A DNA stretch of 64,000 nt. Source: Rattus norvegicus (lineage: Eukaryota; Chordata; Mammalia; Rodentia; Muridae). Positions 1 through 13,600 of this stretch are shown here, piece after piece. Each line of letters starts with the position of its first letter. The stretch's first letter is position 1. The notes beneath the pieces were generated by a model. That model was not told the DNA's origin, did not search any database, and saw only the letters and a program-made list of their open reading frames with translations. Both the position numbers and the translations under genes were made by a program. The stretch spans positions 56,374,599 through 56,438,598 of the forward strand of contig NC_086032.1 of NCBI RefSeq assembly GCF_036323735.1. The letters run 5' to 3'.

Positions 1-1544
1 TTCTCAATGCATTGATTCTTCTTTTCTGTCTCATGATTGATTCTTTTTATAGCTGTTCCCTCAAGTTTTCTTTGCCAAATCAGTACATGTTACAGTCTCA
101 GTGACTTACAACCCACCCTCCTTGATCCTTCTCTCCTCCCACACACCCCTATCTTCCTTAAAATTATCTTTCCCTTTAAGTTCTTTCTGTCTCACAATTT
201 GGAAATTCCCTAGCATTGTCTGCAATTTGCGTGTGACACAGTCCAGACTCTCGCAATATTTCTTAAGCTCCTAACTTCTGTCTTATCAACATAAAACATT
301 ATATATTATATATGTTTTGAACCCTTGTCAAACTAATTTCACTCTCCTGGAAACTTTTAGTGTTTTCTATTTTCTACACTATATTTTTCACATTCTATCA
401 TGACACAAAAAGCCAAAAATCTTATCTTTACCTCATTGGCTTGATTCTCCTGGCACATTCTTCATCCTGATTTGTTATCTATCGGTGAGTGAAAATGCTT
501 CCATTGAAAACAGACAATTGAACAAGTACATCAATAGCATTAAAAAGTATTAATTTCTTTTATTAAACTCCATGATCATTGTTATCATTAATTAATATTT
601 GTAGGCTTTGGGTTCTTCTTATGTTTATCAGTGTATATCTATGTGATGACAATTGTCCCATTGTCATAAAATACATATGAAAATGTCATAATATCCCATT
701 TTAATATGAAAATAATGATGAAAATTTAAATATGCCTCTATAAATTTATGTTCTAGTCCCCATCAATGATTGTTGACAGAGGTGATATCGTGTCATTTTC
801 TTCAGCCAGGTAGCCACAGATAAGTGTTCTTTGCTCCAATAAAAAACCTTCCATCTATAGTTCATCAAGAAACACTAAGTTTAGAAGGTCCACACACAAG
901 TAAAAAACAAGAAGGTAAAAAGTTGACTTATTAAAATAATGGTTTTGGCAGTTGAGACAGGAATCTGAGAGAGAGAAATACTAGTGGGTGGTGATGAATA
1001 AAATTTGATATGTAGGTTTATGGAATTTCTAAAACTAAATCATAGAAGTAATTTATCTTTTAGCATCATTTGAAAATATTGAAAATTTGATTATTGTTTG
1101 TTGCATTTGGCACCTTGTAAAATGTTCACAGTAAAAATAAAAATTCCTTGGGTTAGTAGGGCGGATCAGTAGGAAAACACACTGGCAGGTAAGACTGATG
1201 AACACACTGTAGGAAATAATTGAGTCCTGCAAGTTGCCCTCTGGTTTCCACACATGCATCATTTTACAGGCATCCTCACACAAACATCCAGTATGTAAAT
1301 GTAATTAAACATTTAAAAAATAATGTGTTTCTATAGCATTCGTGATGGTTTATGTAAGAATAAAAGGCTATTCACCCAGAAATTTTAAATACTGAAATTA
1401 GAACTATTCAGAACATGTGTTACTATTTTCAAAGACTAAAACCTGTAAAGACTAAAACCTGCATGCAAAAAACTTAAAATCAAATTGTAGCAAACAAATT
1501 TCAGTTATAAGGTTAGTCATTGCTTAAAGTCTTTAGTTGCATCT
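1..1544. other. AT-rich non-coding DNA, no gene seen
   Basis: No open frame has a recognisable product and no exon-like pattern is visible. About 1220-1318 resembles the 3' part of a B2/B3-type SINE in plus orientation (a pyrimidine-rich CCTCTGG-TTTCCACACATG stretch, then an A-rich end). It is too decayed to name firmly. Confidence 0.6.
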
Positions 1545-1690
1545 TTATTTAAATTTTTTTCATATAACATATTTTGATCATATTCTTTTCTTCCACAACT
1601 CCTCCCAGAGCCTCTCCACCTCACTATGAACTCATCTTCTTGTTTTGTCTCTCTTACTTAAAAACAAAACAACACATAAAAAAGTCGAAT
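1545..1690 (-). repeat. Probable old rodent L1 3' end fragment (antisense)
   Basis: A T-rich start is followed by a phrase ending in CTCCTCCCAGAGCCTCTCCACC and then an A-rich run. This resembles the antisense 3' UTR of old Lx-type rodent L1 elements. The call is from recall of family phrases; a consensus search is needed to confirm the subfamily. Confidence 0.4.
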
Positions 1691-1762
1691 TAGTGTCAAA
1701 TTCTCAGCCCTAAAAACATCAACACAAATAATATTATGTGGACTGAACAGGTCATATATAAG

Positions 1763-1763
1763 A

Positions 1764-1790
<27 letters not shown>
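1763..1790. repeat. (AT)n microsatellite
   Basis: A nearly pure AT dinucleotide run of about 28 bp. The open frame across it is low complexity only. Confidence 0.95.
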
Positions 1791-1794
<4 letters not shown>

Positions 1795-2884
1795 CACATA
1801 CATACTGAATGTAATAACAATTAGTGTAAAGAGTGGCTATGATTTTGTAGGAAAGTGGGTAGTGCTATATGCCAGGATTTACAGGAAAGGAAAGGGAAAA
1901 TGTTGCAATTATATCATAATCTCAAAATAAAAAATTCAAAAACATGTCTCATATTTACCTTCTTCATCATTTTAAAGTGGAACAACACACACATTTGCTA
2001 CTTAGATTAAGAACTGGAACTGTTTGAATCAAGGAGATATAACACTAGATGTATACATGAAGCCAAATGCAAAATTATGTAAACATTTTTGAAAGCGAAA
2101 TATTGGCTCCCATGTATAATTGTATGAGTTACATTTGTAGATGCTTTTTCAGACCAGTCTCAAAATGTGATAACTGCAGTTGGAGCCAAGAGGATAAAGA
2201 AAAGGCTCTCCAAGTTCTTTTATGCTAGACAACAAATTGGACTACATTCTTATTTGTTATACACTCACTCAGATCTCACCAAATAAATCTATTTTAATAG
2301 CATGGTTTGATAATAGTTCTACAAAAATAAAGTGCCATCAACCACATCTGGCTGCCAAGGATCACTGAATTATTATGATATATTGGCCAAATTATATGGA
2401 TATATAAAAAACATAATCAACTGGTCTGGTATGTCTGCACTTATTCTTATGCCAGAAACTAACTATTTAGCTAACGTATCCTATTTTTTAAAAACATTTC
2501 TATAACTTCTGAGGCTTAAGACTTGAGGATTTCATGCATATGGTATGTTTTTCTTTATTCAATATATGATCCATGATTATCCCATTATATTTATGTTCAT
2601 TCAAGCTTCAGCCACGTCAGATCTCTCTATGAGCTCTTATCTTAAATATTCATTTATTCATAAAATATCCACAGAGACCTGTAGTATGCCAAGAAGTATT
2701 TCAGGCTAAGCATCAGAGGGATAAAAAACATTGCAATGTAGAGTTTCCTTAGGACATTAGTGTTATAAACTATCCCATGGTAATCTGTTTTAATAGTCAC
2801 TTTGATTTGAAAACATTTCTATAGGATACTTTCTCAATTTCTTGGATCGTAATTTTAAAAAATGTAATTTTATGAAAACATTCT
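1791..2884. other. AT-rich non-coding DNA, no gene seen
   Basis: No coding, RNA-gene or clear repeat signature was recognised. Stop codons are frequent in all frames. Confidence 0.6.
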
Positions 2885-3510
2885 AAGATCATGGTTACAA
2901 ACATAACACCTAAAGTAGTAAAATTACAAAACATTAACAACAGCAAATACTGGGGATAATGTGGAGCAGTAAGAACTCTCATCAATGAAAGAAGCAGATC
3001 CATTCTGGAAGTTATTCTGGCAATTCCTTGTAAAAGTAAATATAAATATAAATATATTCATATAATTCTGAAGAATTCATAGTCCAGATCAAGGAATGGG
3101 AATGTGTTGTGGGTCAGGCTGCATTGACGCCTGGTGAAAGACAGTGAGACAAGAAGAAATTTTTATGAAAGCAAAGACTGAATTGACAGCTGCAAGACTT
3201 ATTGAATCATGAGATTGAGGCCTCAAGAAAACTCCATTTCATTAGGAACTTCCTGCAGATACTGCTGACCGTGAATAAAGTTTCCAACTCATGATCTTTT
3301 GAGAAATATATTCAAACACAGCACTAAACACTACAAGGGTCAATGGTCTTGATGCTTGTCCTAATGAGTTGAAAACATACTACAAAATGATCTGTGAATA
3401 TTCATATCAGTGAATCCATAATTGATATATCCATGGATATTCAACCATGATATATCCAGACTATAGAATATCACTCAAGGATTAAAAAAAACAACTAGAT
3501 ATCAGCCTTT
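2885..3510 (+). repeat. Degraded L1 ORF2-like fragment, possibly with a decayed LTR piece
   Basis: Around 2937-3030 the sequence resembles the L1 ORF2 C-terminal coding region (AACAACAGCAAATACTGGGG and the segment around it). Around 3455-3500 it resembles the downstream part with ATATCACTCAAGGATTAAAAA. Between them, about 3106-3295, a segment starting TGTTGTGGGTCAGGC could be a decayed antisense ERV LTR. Both calls are tentative because divergence is high. Confidence 0.35.
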
Positions 3511-6149
3511 GGACAGGCTTAAATTTTTTTAAATGACTATGTGAAAAAATATCCTATGATTTGATGATATTTAGTGCATTTTTTCCTCGATGAATGAAAG
3601 CTTAATTCTTAGTGTCACAGTATTGACATGATGAAGCACTGTAGGATACATATACTAGAAGATATTAGGGTCATTGGATGTGGCAGGGGTTAATAATGTT
3701 CTTAAATATTGTGTGCTTATAAGAGAGAGAAAGAGTTGTCTCTGCACAAACTTGTTCTTTTCTACCAATGGACCCTATGCAGGGAAGCTATGGGCAGTTC
3801 TTTGAACTCTAAAGTAGTTAATGTCCTAGATCTACTACATTGTGAAATACCCATAAAAAAACTCTTTTCTTCTGACAATAAAATAGGCTAAGATAAGTGG
3901 TAACCCTGGAAGCTCCATTCTAGCTATGTGAATTTATGAATATAATGATAGGAGAGATAACACAAACTACAGAAGACAAAATTAATTGATAGTTTAGAAT
4001 AACTGTCCAAAGGAGGAATGAATAAATGAAGGCAAAACTTTGAACTTTTAGTATAATAAGACTTTTTGTATGAACATATTATGGTAAACACATGTTTTTA
4101 CATATATATCAAAATGCATAGAACATACATAGTCTGAGTAAACCAGAGTGAGTAATGATGTGTCTCTGTAGAGACATTGATCTTAACAACCTTGTATCGT
4201 GGGTATGTTGGTGGAGAGTTGAATGGAAGGGGGTATAGAGTATACAGGAAGTGTGTATCTTTGGTTTGGTTTCATAGTGAATTCACACCTAATATACACA
4301 TAAAAGAATATTGCTATAAAACTTTATCTCTTCTGATTATACATTTTCACATACAGGAACTGTTATTTTTTTATGTAGCTGAAAACCTAAACATTTCCAT
4401 AGGTTAGAATGTTAAGTCAGCATGACACAAAATTGAATAAGCTTGATAAGATAAATACGAGCATAAAATGTTTTATTTCAAACAACCAACAAAATCTCAG
4501 AAGTCCACTCTGGGCAGTAATTTTAGGAAGTCAGTGTCAAGTAAAGCAAGTCATCTTGTATTTTCATAAGATAAATCATCAGTTATGTTTGACTCCTACT
4601 TTAAACAAGAAGGCAACTGTAACAGACAATATGTTCAGATACAGTCATGTGTCAAAGCAAGTCATACCCACTCTCTACTAATTTAATCAGCACACATACT
4701 TTTATTGCTTTTGTTTGGGAAAAAGTAATAAACACAACACAGTTCATGCTAGCATTGCTCTGCTACAGAGCTGTGTCCCTAAACCCACAGAAGAAGTGTG
4801 TTTTGATCTATTAACTCTGCTTTTGCAAAACATTTTATAAAGGACGTAAGAAAAAATGTTGGTAAGTTTTATAGCCTATATGAATGCCATTACTGATATT
4901 TATTTTAGCATTGTAATTCAACAGAAGTGATAGACATCCTATAACTGAATTGTGTAGTTATAATCAGTCAAAATTCTACCAACAATAACAGGCAACAGGG
5001 CTCATCCTGCTTGTGGGTTTTAAAGTTGCCAAGTCTTCATCTGTAGGAATGCTATACGAAATACAAAAGTCCATGCCTCTAACATTTCAGAGCTTCCTGA
5101 AGGTATAAATGTCCGAACTGCTGTATGGGACTACAAATGAGGTATTCTGACATGAAGAAAATGTGCAAACAGAAGACTTCCCTCCAACTTTGGGGGTGAA
5201 ACATAGCTTTATTGTAGTACCAGTTGCTATGGTGGATGCTCCAAAGAAAAAGTTTCCTTTTTATGTTTATGGCTTTGGAATATATGTGATTACAGATGAC
5301 ATTCATTAAAAGGACACCCACTCACCACCTACTTTCTTTATCAACTTATGGTAGAGAGATATCAAAAGATGTGAAGATGGAAGATGTGGGGGAGTTTTCA
5401 TTTGTTACACTCATTTAAGGTCACCCACTATATAAACACAAAATATTTCCAACATTGAAAAGTGACAGAGCTGCAAAATAAGACAAACAGCAATGGAACA
5501 GAACTTGACCAATAAAGAGAAGAGCAACCAAGAAGAGTTCAGGCGAAGGTTCAAGAGATTGGAGACTGGAGTTTCTCAAGGGTATACAATGGAGATAAGC
5601 AAGTCTTTGTTTCCAAGAACTGGCCTAGATAATCTTCTCAGAGTCACTTGTTCATCCTAGAATTCTCAAAGGGACTGAGTATCAGGTGACCTTTTCTGTT
5701 TTAAGTAGAAGTAAATATCACACCTTCCAGCAAACACTCATGGAAGATTGGGCATGTTTATCTATCAAACCACTGCATGAGCTATAATTAATGCAGGCTG
5801 GATAGTAGTCATTCTTTTACATGAAATCCAAAAATCTCATTCACTAAATATTTTCTCATTGCAAGTTACAAGTATATGGACAAATAAAAAAAAAGAGAAA
5901 AATTTAAGAATCCATTTGTATACACTGAGAGTTGAATGGTATATTAACTTTAAAAATATATGAAATAAATAACTTAGCTGAGTATCTCAAGTCAAATGAG
6001 AATGAGAAAAAAATATTCATCATTGTAAATAAAAGCAAAAGCTTCTATCCCTTACCAGAGACTCGCCTTCGCATACTTATCAATGGTGAATACAGAGACT
6101 CATGTATACGCAACATGCAGAAAATAAGCAAGTCATTTATATTTTCTAT
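3511..6149. other. AT-rich DNA, no supported gene
   Basis: Several frames of 60-90 codons are open here (for example 4409-4681 plus and 5079-5321 minus). None has a recognisable domain, conserved composition or neighbouring exon signals. A somewhat less AT-rich tract at about 5010-5700 holds a 55-codon frame at 5493-5660 that I could not identify. Confidence 0.55.
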
Positions 6150-7212
6150 TTGACATTTTAAGTATTTACATTTCAAATGTTATCCCCTTTCCCAGTTCTC
6201 CCCTCCCATTCTCCCTTCCCCTAATTCTTTGAGGACAGTCTCCCTCCCACCCACTCCCACCACACCGTGGCTCTAGCATTTTTCTACACTGGGGTATCCA
6301 ACCTTTACAAGACCAAAGGCTTCTCCCTCTATGCCATTCTCTGCTACATGACTGCTGGAGCCATGGATCCCACCATGTGTATTCTTTGATTGGTAGTTTA
6401 ATCGCTGGGAGCTCTTGGGGGTCTGGTTGGTTGATATTGTTGTTCTTCCTATGGGGTTGCAAACCCCTTCAGCTCCTTCGGTCCTTTCTCTAACTCTTTC
6501 ATTGGGGTCCTCATGCTCAGTTCGATAGTTAGCTGCAAGCATCCTCATATGTATTGGTCACGAACTGGCAGATTCTCTCACGAGACATCCATATCAGGCT
6601 CCTGTCAGCAAGCACTTCTTGGTATCAGCAATGGTAACTGGGTTTGGTGTCTGCATATGGGATGGATTCCCAGGTGGGGCAGTCTCTTGATGGCCTTTCA
6701 TTCAGTCTGTGTTCTACTCTTTGTCCCTGCAATTCTGGGTTAAAATTTTGAGAAGGGTGGGTGGCCCCATACCCCAACAGAGGGCCTTGCCTAATTTCTG
6801 AATATGGTATCTACAGGTTCTCTCTCCCCTTTGTTGGGCATTTTAGCTAACCTAATCTCTATTGGGTCCTGGGAGCCTCTTGCTTTCCTGGCATCTGGGA
6901 CTTCCTAGTGGCTATACCATTTCCCTATCCCCCATTCCTACACACCTCTGTTGAATTTTCTAACCCTCTGTGTATCATCTCCTTCTCCTCTCATAACAGA
7001 TCACATCACCCTTTTCCCCCTCCCCACTTCTCTCTTCCTGACAAGTCTCTTCCACCCTCTACCTTCTCTGAGTATTCTGTTCTCCCTTCTAAGTAGGACT
7101 AAAACATGTACATTTTGGTCTTCCTTCTTCTTGAGCTTTATATGTTTTATGAATTGTTTCTTGGGCACTCCAAGCTTTAGGGCTAATATCCACTTATCAA
7201 AAGTTGGGGCTT
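6150..7212 (-). mobile_element. L1 3' UTR and tail, antisense, 5'-truncated
   Basis: The left edge is the reverse complement of an L1 3' end (ACATTTGAAATGTAAATA type). The typical antisense 3' UTR follows, including GGGTTGCAAACCCCTTCAGCTCC and TTGTTGTTCTTCCTATGG. At the right end CTAATATCCACTTATCA marks the ORF2/3' UTR boundary. It is moderately diverged from the youngest copies in this window. No intact reading frame remains and no duplication of the target site was clear. Confidence 0.85.
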
Positions 7213-7369
7213 GATGTGAGATACAGTGAAGAGCTACAAAGCCCCATATCCTAGACTTGATAGAACTTTTTGTAATCATTAGCTTATACCAAATGTAGTT
7301 ACTTACACTGGGGACACACAAAACCAGTCCTATCAAAAATTAGTCAAGAAATGGTAACTGCATGGATCA

Positions 7370-8700
7370 GGTGGGGGGAAGACAAAGGGAGAACTAGAAA
7401 AGACAACTGTAAGTGGAATGGGGAGAGGGGTATCTCTTGAACAAGCAAGAAACCTAGTACAGTGATATTCCCAGGGATTTGTGAAGGTGAGCCTAGCTAA
7501 GACTCCTAGCAATGGGAGATACAGTGCCTAAGCCCACCATTTCCTGTAATCAGGGCAGGCTTCCCATAGAAAGAATGAGACACCAACTGTCATAGTTAGA
7601 GTTTTACTGCTGTGAACAGACTCCATGAACAAGGCAACTCTGATAAAGACAATATTTAATTAGGGCTGGCTTACAGGTTCAGAAGTTCAGAGGTTCAGAG
7701 ATTCAGTTCATTATCATCAAGGCAGGAGCATGGCAGCAACCAGGAAGGCACGGTGATGTTGAGCATTTTATATCATCATTTGAGGCTGCTAGCAGAATAC
7801 TGATGTCCAGGCAGCTAGAATGATGGTCTTCTAGTGCACACCCACAGTGACATACCTACTCCAACAGGGTCACACTTTCTAATAGTGCCACTTCCTGGAC
7901 TGAGCATATACAAACCATCACACCAACCAAACCAGAAAACTTTCAACCTTCAAGATGTCCTGCCTACAAGATGTGCTGAGGAAAATGTGGTGCAGAACTT
8001 GTGAGAGTGGCCAACCAATGACTGATCAAACTTGAAATCCATACCATGAATGGAAGCCCACCCATGACTATATCTAGAAAGCCGGGAAAAAAGGGGGAGG
8101 CTAAGATATCATTACATTACTATTCTTAATAATGCATATATCAGGAGCTTAGTATAATATATAATCAGAACTGGCTTTGACCATCATGAAAAAGAGCTTT
8201 GACAGCTGACTCAGTCAGGTAAGACATCTGCAGCACAACAGTGGCTGGATCTTGGGGACTTTTATGGAAGAATAGGAGGAAGGGTTGTGGGCCCCAAAGA
8301 GATAGAAACTCCACAGTCAGACGTACAAAATCAGCTAATTAGAACTCTTGGGGCTCTCACAGTCTAAACAAACCATGAACATACATGGGCTGTACCTTGG
8401 CCTTCCCACTCATATGTAGCAGATATACAGCTTGGACTTCATGTGGGTCCCAAAGAACTGTAATGCGGGCTATCCCAAAAGCTGTTACCTGTACCTGAGA
8501 TATGTTTTTCAAGCTGCTATGCCTTATCTGGCCTCAGTGGGAGAGGCACCTAGCCTCTCAGAGACTTGAAGTGCCAAAATTATGGTGAATTGTATACTAA
8601 GCAGGACTCCAGTGGCTCAGAGGAGAGGAGAGTGGGAAGAACTGTGGGAAGGGGGCAGTAAAGTGAATGAGTAAAAAAAATGAATTAAATTTAAAAAAGA
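7370..8700 (+). mobile_element. Old L1 3' UTR, sense, split by a second repeat
   Basis: A purine-rich sense L1 3' UTR runs to an A-rich tail near 8700. It shows the phrases CTGCCTACAAGATGTGCTGA and GGCCTCAGTGGGAGAGG. At 7590-7922 it is interrupted by an antisense LTR-like repeat. The short motif CACCAAC lies on both sides of that interruption, consistent with a target-site duplication. No coding part of ORF2 is present. Confidence 0.75.
7590..7922 (-). repeat. Rodent medium-reiteration LTR-like repeat (antisense)
   Basis: Read on the minus strand, this has the same layout as the plus-strand repeat at 52745-53090. Shared phrases include TGGTTTGTATATG-type and GATGATAATGGACTGAACCTCTGAA sequences and an ATTAAAT-type signal near the 3' end. 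It sits inside an old L1 3' UTR with CACCAAC on each side. I cannot name the family with confidence. Confidence 0.65.
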
Positions 8701-8844
8701 GCTTTGAAACAAAAATTTTTATGAATAATGTTAATTTTAATGTTAATGATAATATACGGTCAATCTCGTTTATAAAATCACTTTGTATTTACATATTTAT
8801 AAAACAACGCTTTGGTTTTGAAAGAGATGAATAGAATTTCACTC

Positions 8845-9260
8845 TATCTGTGGCCAAATTGTGGCAGAACAGTACCAAATGCAGATACTTATACCTAACC
8901 ATTGCAATGAAGTAGGTGACTCCTGTGGTTGAATTAGGGGAAGGATTGAAGAAGCTAAAGGTGAGAGCAAATTCCAGAGGAAGACCAGAAGTCTCAAACA
9001 ACCTAGGCCCCAGGGACATTCCAGACACCTAGCCACCAACCAGGAGCATATGCAGGCATGTCCAAGGTCCCTGGCACAGGACTGCCTGTCTGGCTTCAGT
9101 GGGAGAAAATGTGTTTAATCCTTGAGACACTTGAGGCCTAAGGAAGGGGGAGGCCTGTACGGAAAAGCATCCTTTCAGAGGCAAGGGAGAGGAAGAATGG
9201 GATGATGAACTGTGGGAAGGGAGACTGGGAAGGGTGGGACAAAAAGAACCAAAGGAAAAT
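8845..9260 (+). mobile_element. Old L1 3' UTR fragment, sense
   Basis: The sequence GACTCCTGTGGTTGAATTAGGG is followed by a run naming the same L1 3' UTR segment seen at 38800-39190 and 60425-60790. A younger L1 tail abuts it directly at 9262, so the older copy was probably the landing site. Confidence 0.75.
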
Positions 9261-9261
9261 A

Positions 9262-10064
9262 GCATCCTGAGTGAGGTAACCCAATCTCAGAAAAACACAC
9301 ATGGTATGCACTCATTGATAAGTGGATATTAGCCCAAATGCTTGAATTACCCTAGATGCACAGAACACGTGAAATTCAAGAAGGATGACCAAAATGTGAA
9401 TGCTTCACTCCTTCTTTAAAAGGGGAACAAGAAAACCCTTGTCAGGGAATAGGGTGGCAAAGTTTAGAACAGAGGCAGAAGGAACACCCATTCAGAGCCT
9501 GCCTCACATGTGGCCCATACATATACAGTCACCAAACTAGATAAAATGGATGAAGCAAAGAAGTGCAGGCCGACAGGAGCCGGATGTAGATCTCTCCTGA
9601 GAGACACAGCCAGAATACAGCAAATACAGAGGCGAATGCCAGCAGCAAACCACTGAACTGAGAACAGGACCCCCGTTGAAGGAATCAGAGAAAGAACTGG
9701 AAGAGCTTGAAGGGGCTCGAGACCCCTTATGAACAACAATGCCAAGCAACCAGAGCTTCCAGGGACTAAGCCACTACCTAAAGACTATACATGGACTGAC
9801 CCTGGGCTCTGGCCTCATAGGTAGCAATGAATATCCTAGTAAGAGCACCAGTGGAAGGGGAAGCCCTGGGTCCTGCCAAGGCTGGACCCACAGTGAACAT
9901 GATTCTTGTGGGGAGAGTGGTAATGGGGGGAGGATTGGGAGGGGAACGCCCATATAGAATGGAAGGGGGAGGGGTTAGAGGGATGTTGGCATGGAAACCA
10001 GGAAAGGGAATAACATTTGAAATGTAAATAAGAAATACCCAATTTAATAAAGATGGAAAAAAAT
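9262..10064 (+). mobile_element. Young rat L1 3' end, sense, 5'-truncated
   Basis: It starts in the last codons of ORF2 (ATCCTGAGTGAGGTAACCC) and continues through the complete 3' UTR, including the G-rich polypurine tract at about 9918-9975. It ends AATAAAGATGGAAAAAAA. Sequence is very close to the copies at 19721-20435 and 21040-21850. Flanking duplication is unclear because both edges are A-rich. Confidence 0.9.
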
Positions 10065-10689
10065 AGGAAAGCACTCATTGGTTTATACTATTCAGTAAGA
10101 ACTGAAACAGTGTTTTTTTATATCTTTCCCAAGAAATATTCCCCCAACATACTAACATAACTAATCATGACATAAAATGATAAATATTTACATGACTATA
10201 CCTCCTGAAACAATTTTAAAATTTCAAATTAATTTTCAAAATAACATTAACTTAAAATCTCTTTATTGCTGGGAAGAAATATAGTGGAAGAGAACTACCA
10301 TGATCGTATTTTTTATCCTATGAGCTATCTCAGATTGAATCATGGGCATCCTTTGAAGGAGTAAAGATTTAGTGCTGGAAAGATTGTTAAGGGTTCCAAC
10401 TATGTTGGAAACATGACTTTTGAAAGTATAGCAATAAAAAATTACACTGAGATCTGAAATCCATATAAAGTAACAAACATAATTTAGAGAAATGAAGGGC
10501 AATATTTGTTCAGGAACGGTGTGGGCTAAAAGCTCACATGAAAATGATGGACCTACACTTAGAGTAACTGCACTTTGATAACAAGCCATACATTTCTCTG
10601 AGCAGAAAATGGCACAGGAACACTCACTAGGGAATGTCCTAGTTTAACTAACTTGGCTTTTACTGAACACTGTTTTTGTTTTTAATTCA
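10065..10689. other. Non-coding DNA, nothing recognised
   Basis: The stretch lies between two L1 blocks. An open minus-strand frame at 10263-10589 (108 codons) shows no family resemblance and is most likely chance. Confidence 0.5.
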
Positions 10690-13600
10690 TAGCTCAAATG
10701 CTGCCCCTGTAACCACTAACAGAGTTCCTCCCTTATCCCCCCTCCTCTTTACCTCTGAGAAGATAGAACCCCCAATATTCCCCCATCATGGTGTATCAAG
10801 TCTCTGCAGGATTAGACACATCCTTTCCTACAAGTCAGAGGTGTCAGGACTTTGTATACATGTGTGGGGACCTCGGACCATCCCTGTATTTTCTTATGAT
10901 TGGTGGCTCAGTCTCTGGGAGCTCCCAGGGATTCTTATTAGTTGGCATTGCTTATCATTCTATAGGGTTGCTATCTCCTTCCCAGCCTTCAATCATTTGC
11001 CTAACTCTTCCATAGGAATCCCTGACCTCCACCCAATGTTTGTGGGTATATGCATATGTCTCAGTCTACTGGTAGAGCCTCTGAGAGGGCTGCTATGCTA
11101 GACACCTATCTGCAAGGACAAGGGCTGCATCACTAATACTGTGAGGGATTGGAGCCTTCCCATGGGATAGGACCCAGAATGGTCCAGTAACTGGACAACC
11201 ATTCCTTTAGCACCTGCTCCATCTTTTTCTCTGCATTTCTTTTAGATAGGACCAATTTTGGGTCAAAAGTTTTGTTAGTAGGTTGGTGTCACCATCTGTC
11301 CACTGGAGCTCCTGTTTGGTTACTGGAGTGATCTTTTCAGGTTCCATATCCCCACTGTTAGGCTAAGGTCACTTGCATTGACTCCTGAGAGCCGCCCTCA
11401 TCGCAGGTCTCTGACTTACTAGAAAATACCCCCATCTTCTACCCTGGCAGCTGCTGTATTTCCATTCCTTCTCCTGGCCCCCTGGAATGTTCCCCTGTCT
11501 CTCCCTATGCCTGATTCCGCAACCTTATTACTCTTGCCTTCTCCTCCCCAGATTCCTCACTCCTTCTGCTTCATGACTATTTTGGTTCCCCCTTTAAATA
11601 AGATAGAAGCATCCTCACTTGATCCTTCCATCTTGTTTAACTTCTTAGAATATGTAGGGTATACCATGGGTACTCGGTAATTTTAGCTAATATCCACTTG
11701 TCAGTGATTACATACAATGCATGTCTTTTTTTGAGTCTGAGTTACCTCACTCAGGATGAAATTTTGTAGTTCCATCCATTAGTCTGAAAAATTCATGATG
11801 CCCTTATTTTTAGTAGATGGATAGTATTCCATTGTGCAAATGTCCCACATTTTCTGTATCTATTCTTTGATTGAAGGACATCTGGGTTGCTTCCAGTTTC
11901 TGAAGCTGCAATGAACATGTGAAGTACACATCCTTGTGGTGTGGTAGAGCATCTTTCGGGTACATGCCCAGGGTCTGGGTCTTCAGGTATAATTATTTCC
12001 AATTTTCTCAGAGATCACCGCATTTGTTTCCAGAGTGATTTTTGCAATTCTACAAGCAATGAAGGAATTTCCTCTTTCTCCACATCCTTACCAGCATATA
12101 CTGTTGCTGCAATATTTGATCTTAGCCATTCTGATTGATGTAAACTGCAGTCTCAGGGTTGTTTTGATTTGCATTTTTCTGTTGACTAAGGATGTTGAAC
12201 CTTTTTCAAGTGCTTCTTGACCATTTGATATTTCTCTGTTGAGAATTCTGTTTAGCTCTCTACCTATTTTTGATTGGGTTATTTGGTTTTTGGGAGTCTT
12301 GAGTTCTTCATAGAATTTAGATATAAACTCTCTGTCAGATGCAGGATAAGATCTTTTCCCAGTCTGAAGGCTACTATTTTGTCCTCCTGACATGTCCTCT
12401 GCCTTACAGAAGCTATTCAGTTTCATGAGATCCCATTTAATAAGGCATTCTTGGCCTTCATGCCTTAGTTATTGGTGTTCTGTTCAGGACACTTTTTCTT
12501 GTGTCAATGTCAAGGCTCTTCCTACTTCTCTTCTATTAATTTCAGTGTGACTAGTTTTACTTCGAGGTTTTTGGTCTACTTGTACTTGAGTTTTGTGCTG
12601 GATGATAGATGTGGATCTATTTGCATTCTTTTCCATGGATACACTCAGTTAAAATAGCACCTTTTGTTGAAGATGCTCCCTGCCCCCATTCTATTATATG
12701 ATTTTGGTTTCTTTGTTAAAAATGAATAATTTGTAGACATGTGGGATTATTTTTGGGTCTTCTATTAGATTCAATTTATCCACCTATCTGTTTCTATACC
12801 AATATCTGTAGTTTTCATTGCTATTGCTCTGTGGTACAGCTTAAGCTCATAATGGTGATATTTCCAGAAGTTCTTTTCTGGATCATTTTGACTATCCTGA
12901 GTTTTTTGGTTTTCCATGTAAAGTTGAGAATTATTCTTTTAAGATCTGTGAAGAATTGTGTTGGGATGTTGATGGGGATTACATAAAATCTGTGCATTGC
13001 ATTTGATCAAATGGCCATTTTCACTCTGTTAATATTGGAGACCTTTCCATTTTCTGATACCTTCCTCAGTTTCTTTCTTGATTGACTTGAAGTTCTTGGT
13101 TTACAGGTCTTTAACTTGCTTGGTTAGAGTTATGCCAAGATATGTTATTACTATTTGTGACTATTATGAAGGGTAATATTTTCGTAACTTCTTTCTCAGT
13201 CCATTTTTCACTTGTGTTGAGGATGGCCACTGATTTCTTTGATTTAATTTTGTATTCCACCACTTTTCTGAAGTTGGTTATCAGCTGTAGGACTTGTCTA
13301 ATAGAAATTTTGGGGTCACTTATGTACACTATCAAATTGTGTGCAATACTTTGACTTCTTTTCTAAACTGTGTTCCCTTTCTCTCCTTTAGTTGTCTTAT
13401 TGCTCTATCCAGAACTTCATGTGTTATATTGAAGAATGATCAATTGAGTTGTCCCCAATTTTAGTGGGAATGATTTATGTTGCTCTCCATTTAATTTAAT
13501 GTTGGCTAACGCCTTATTCTATATTACCTTTATTGTGTTTAGGTATGCTCTATGTATTTCTGCTCTCTTCAAGACTTTTGTAATGAAAGGGTGTTGGTTT

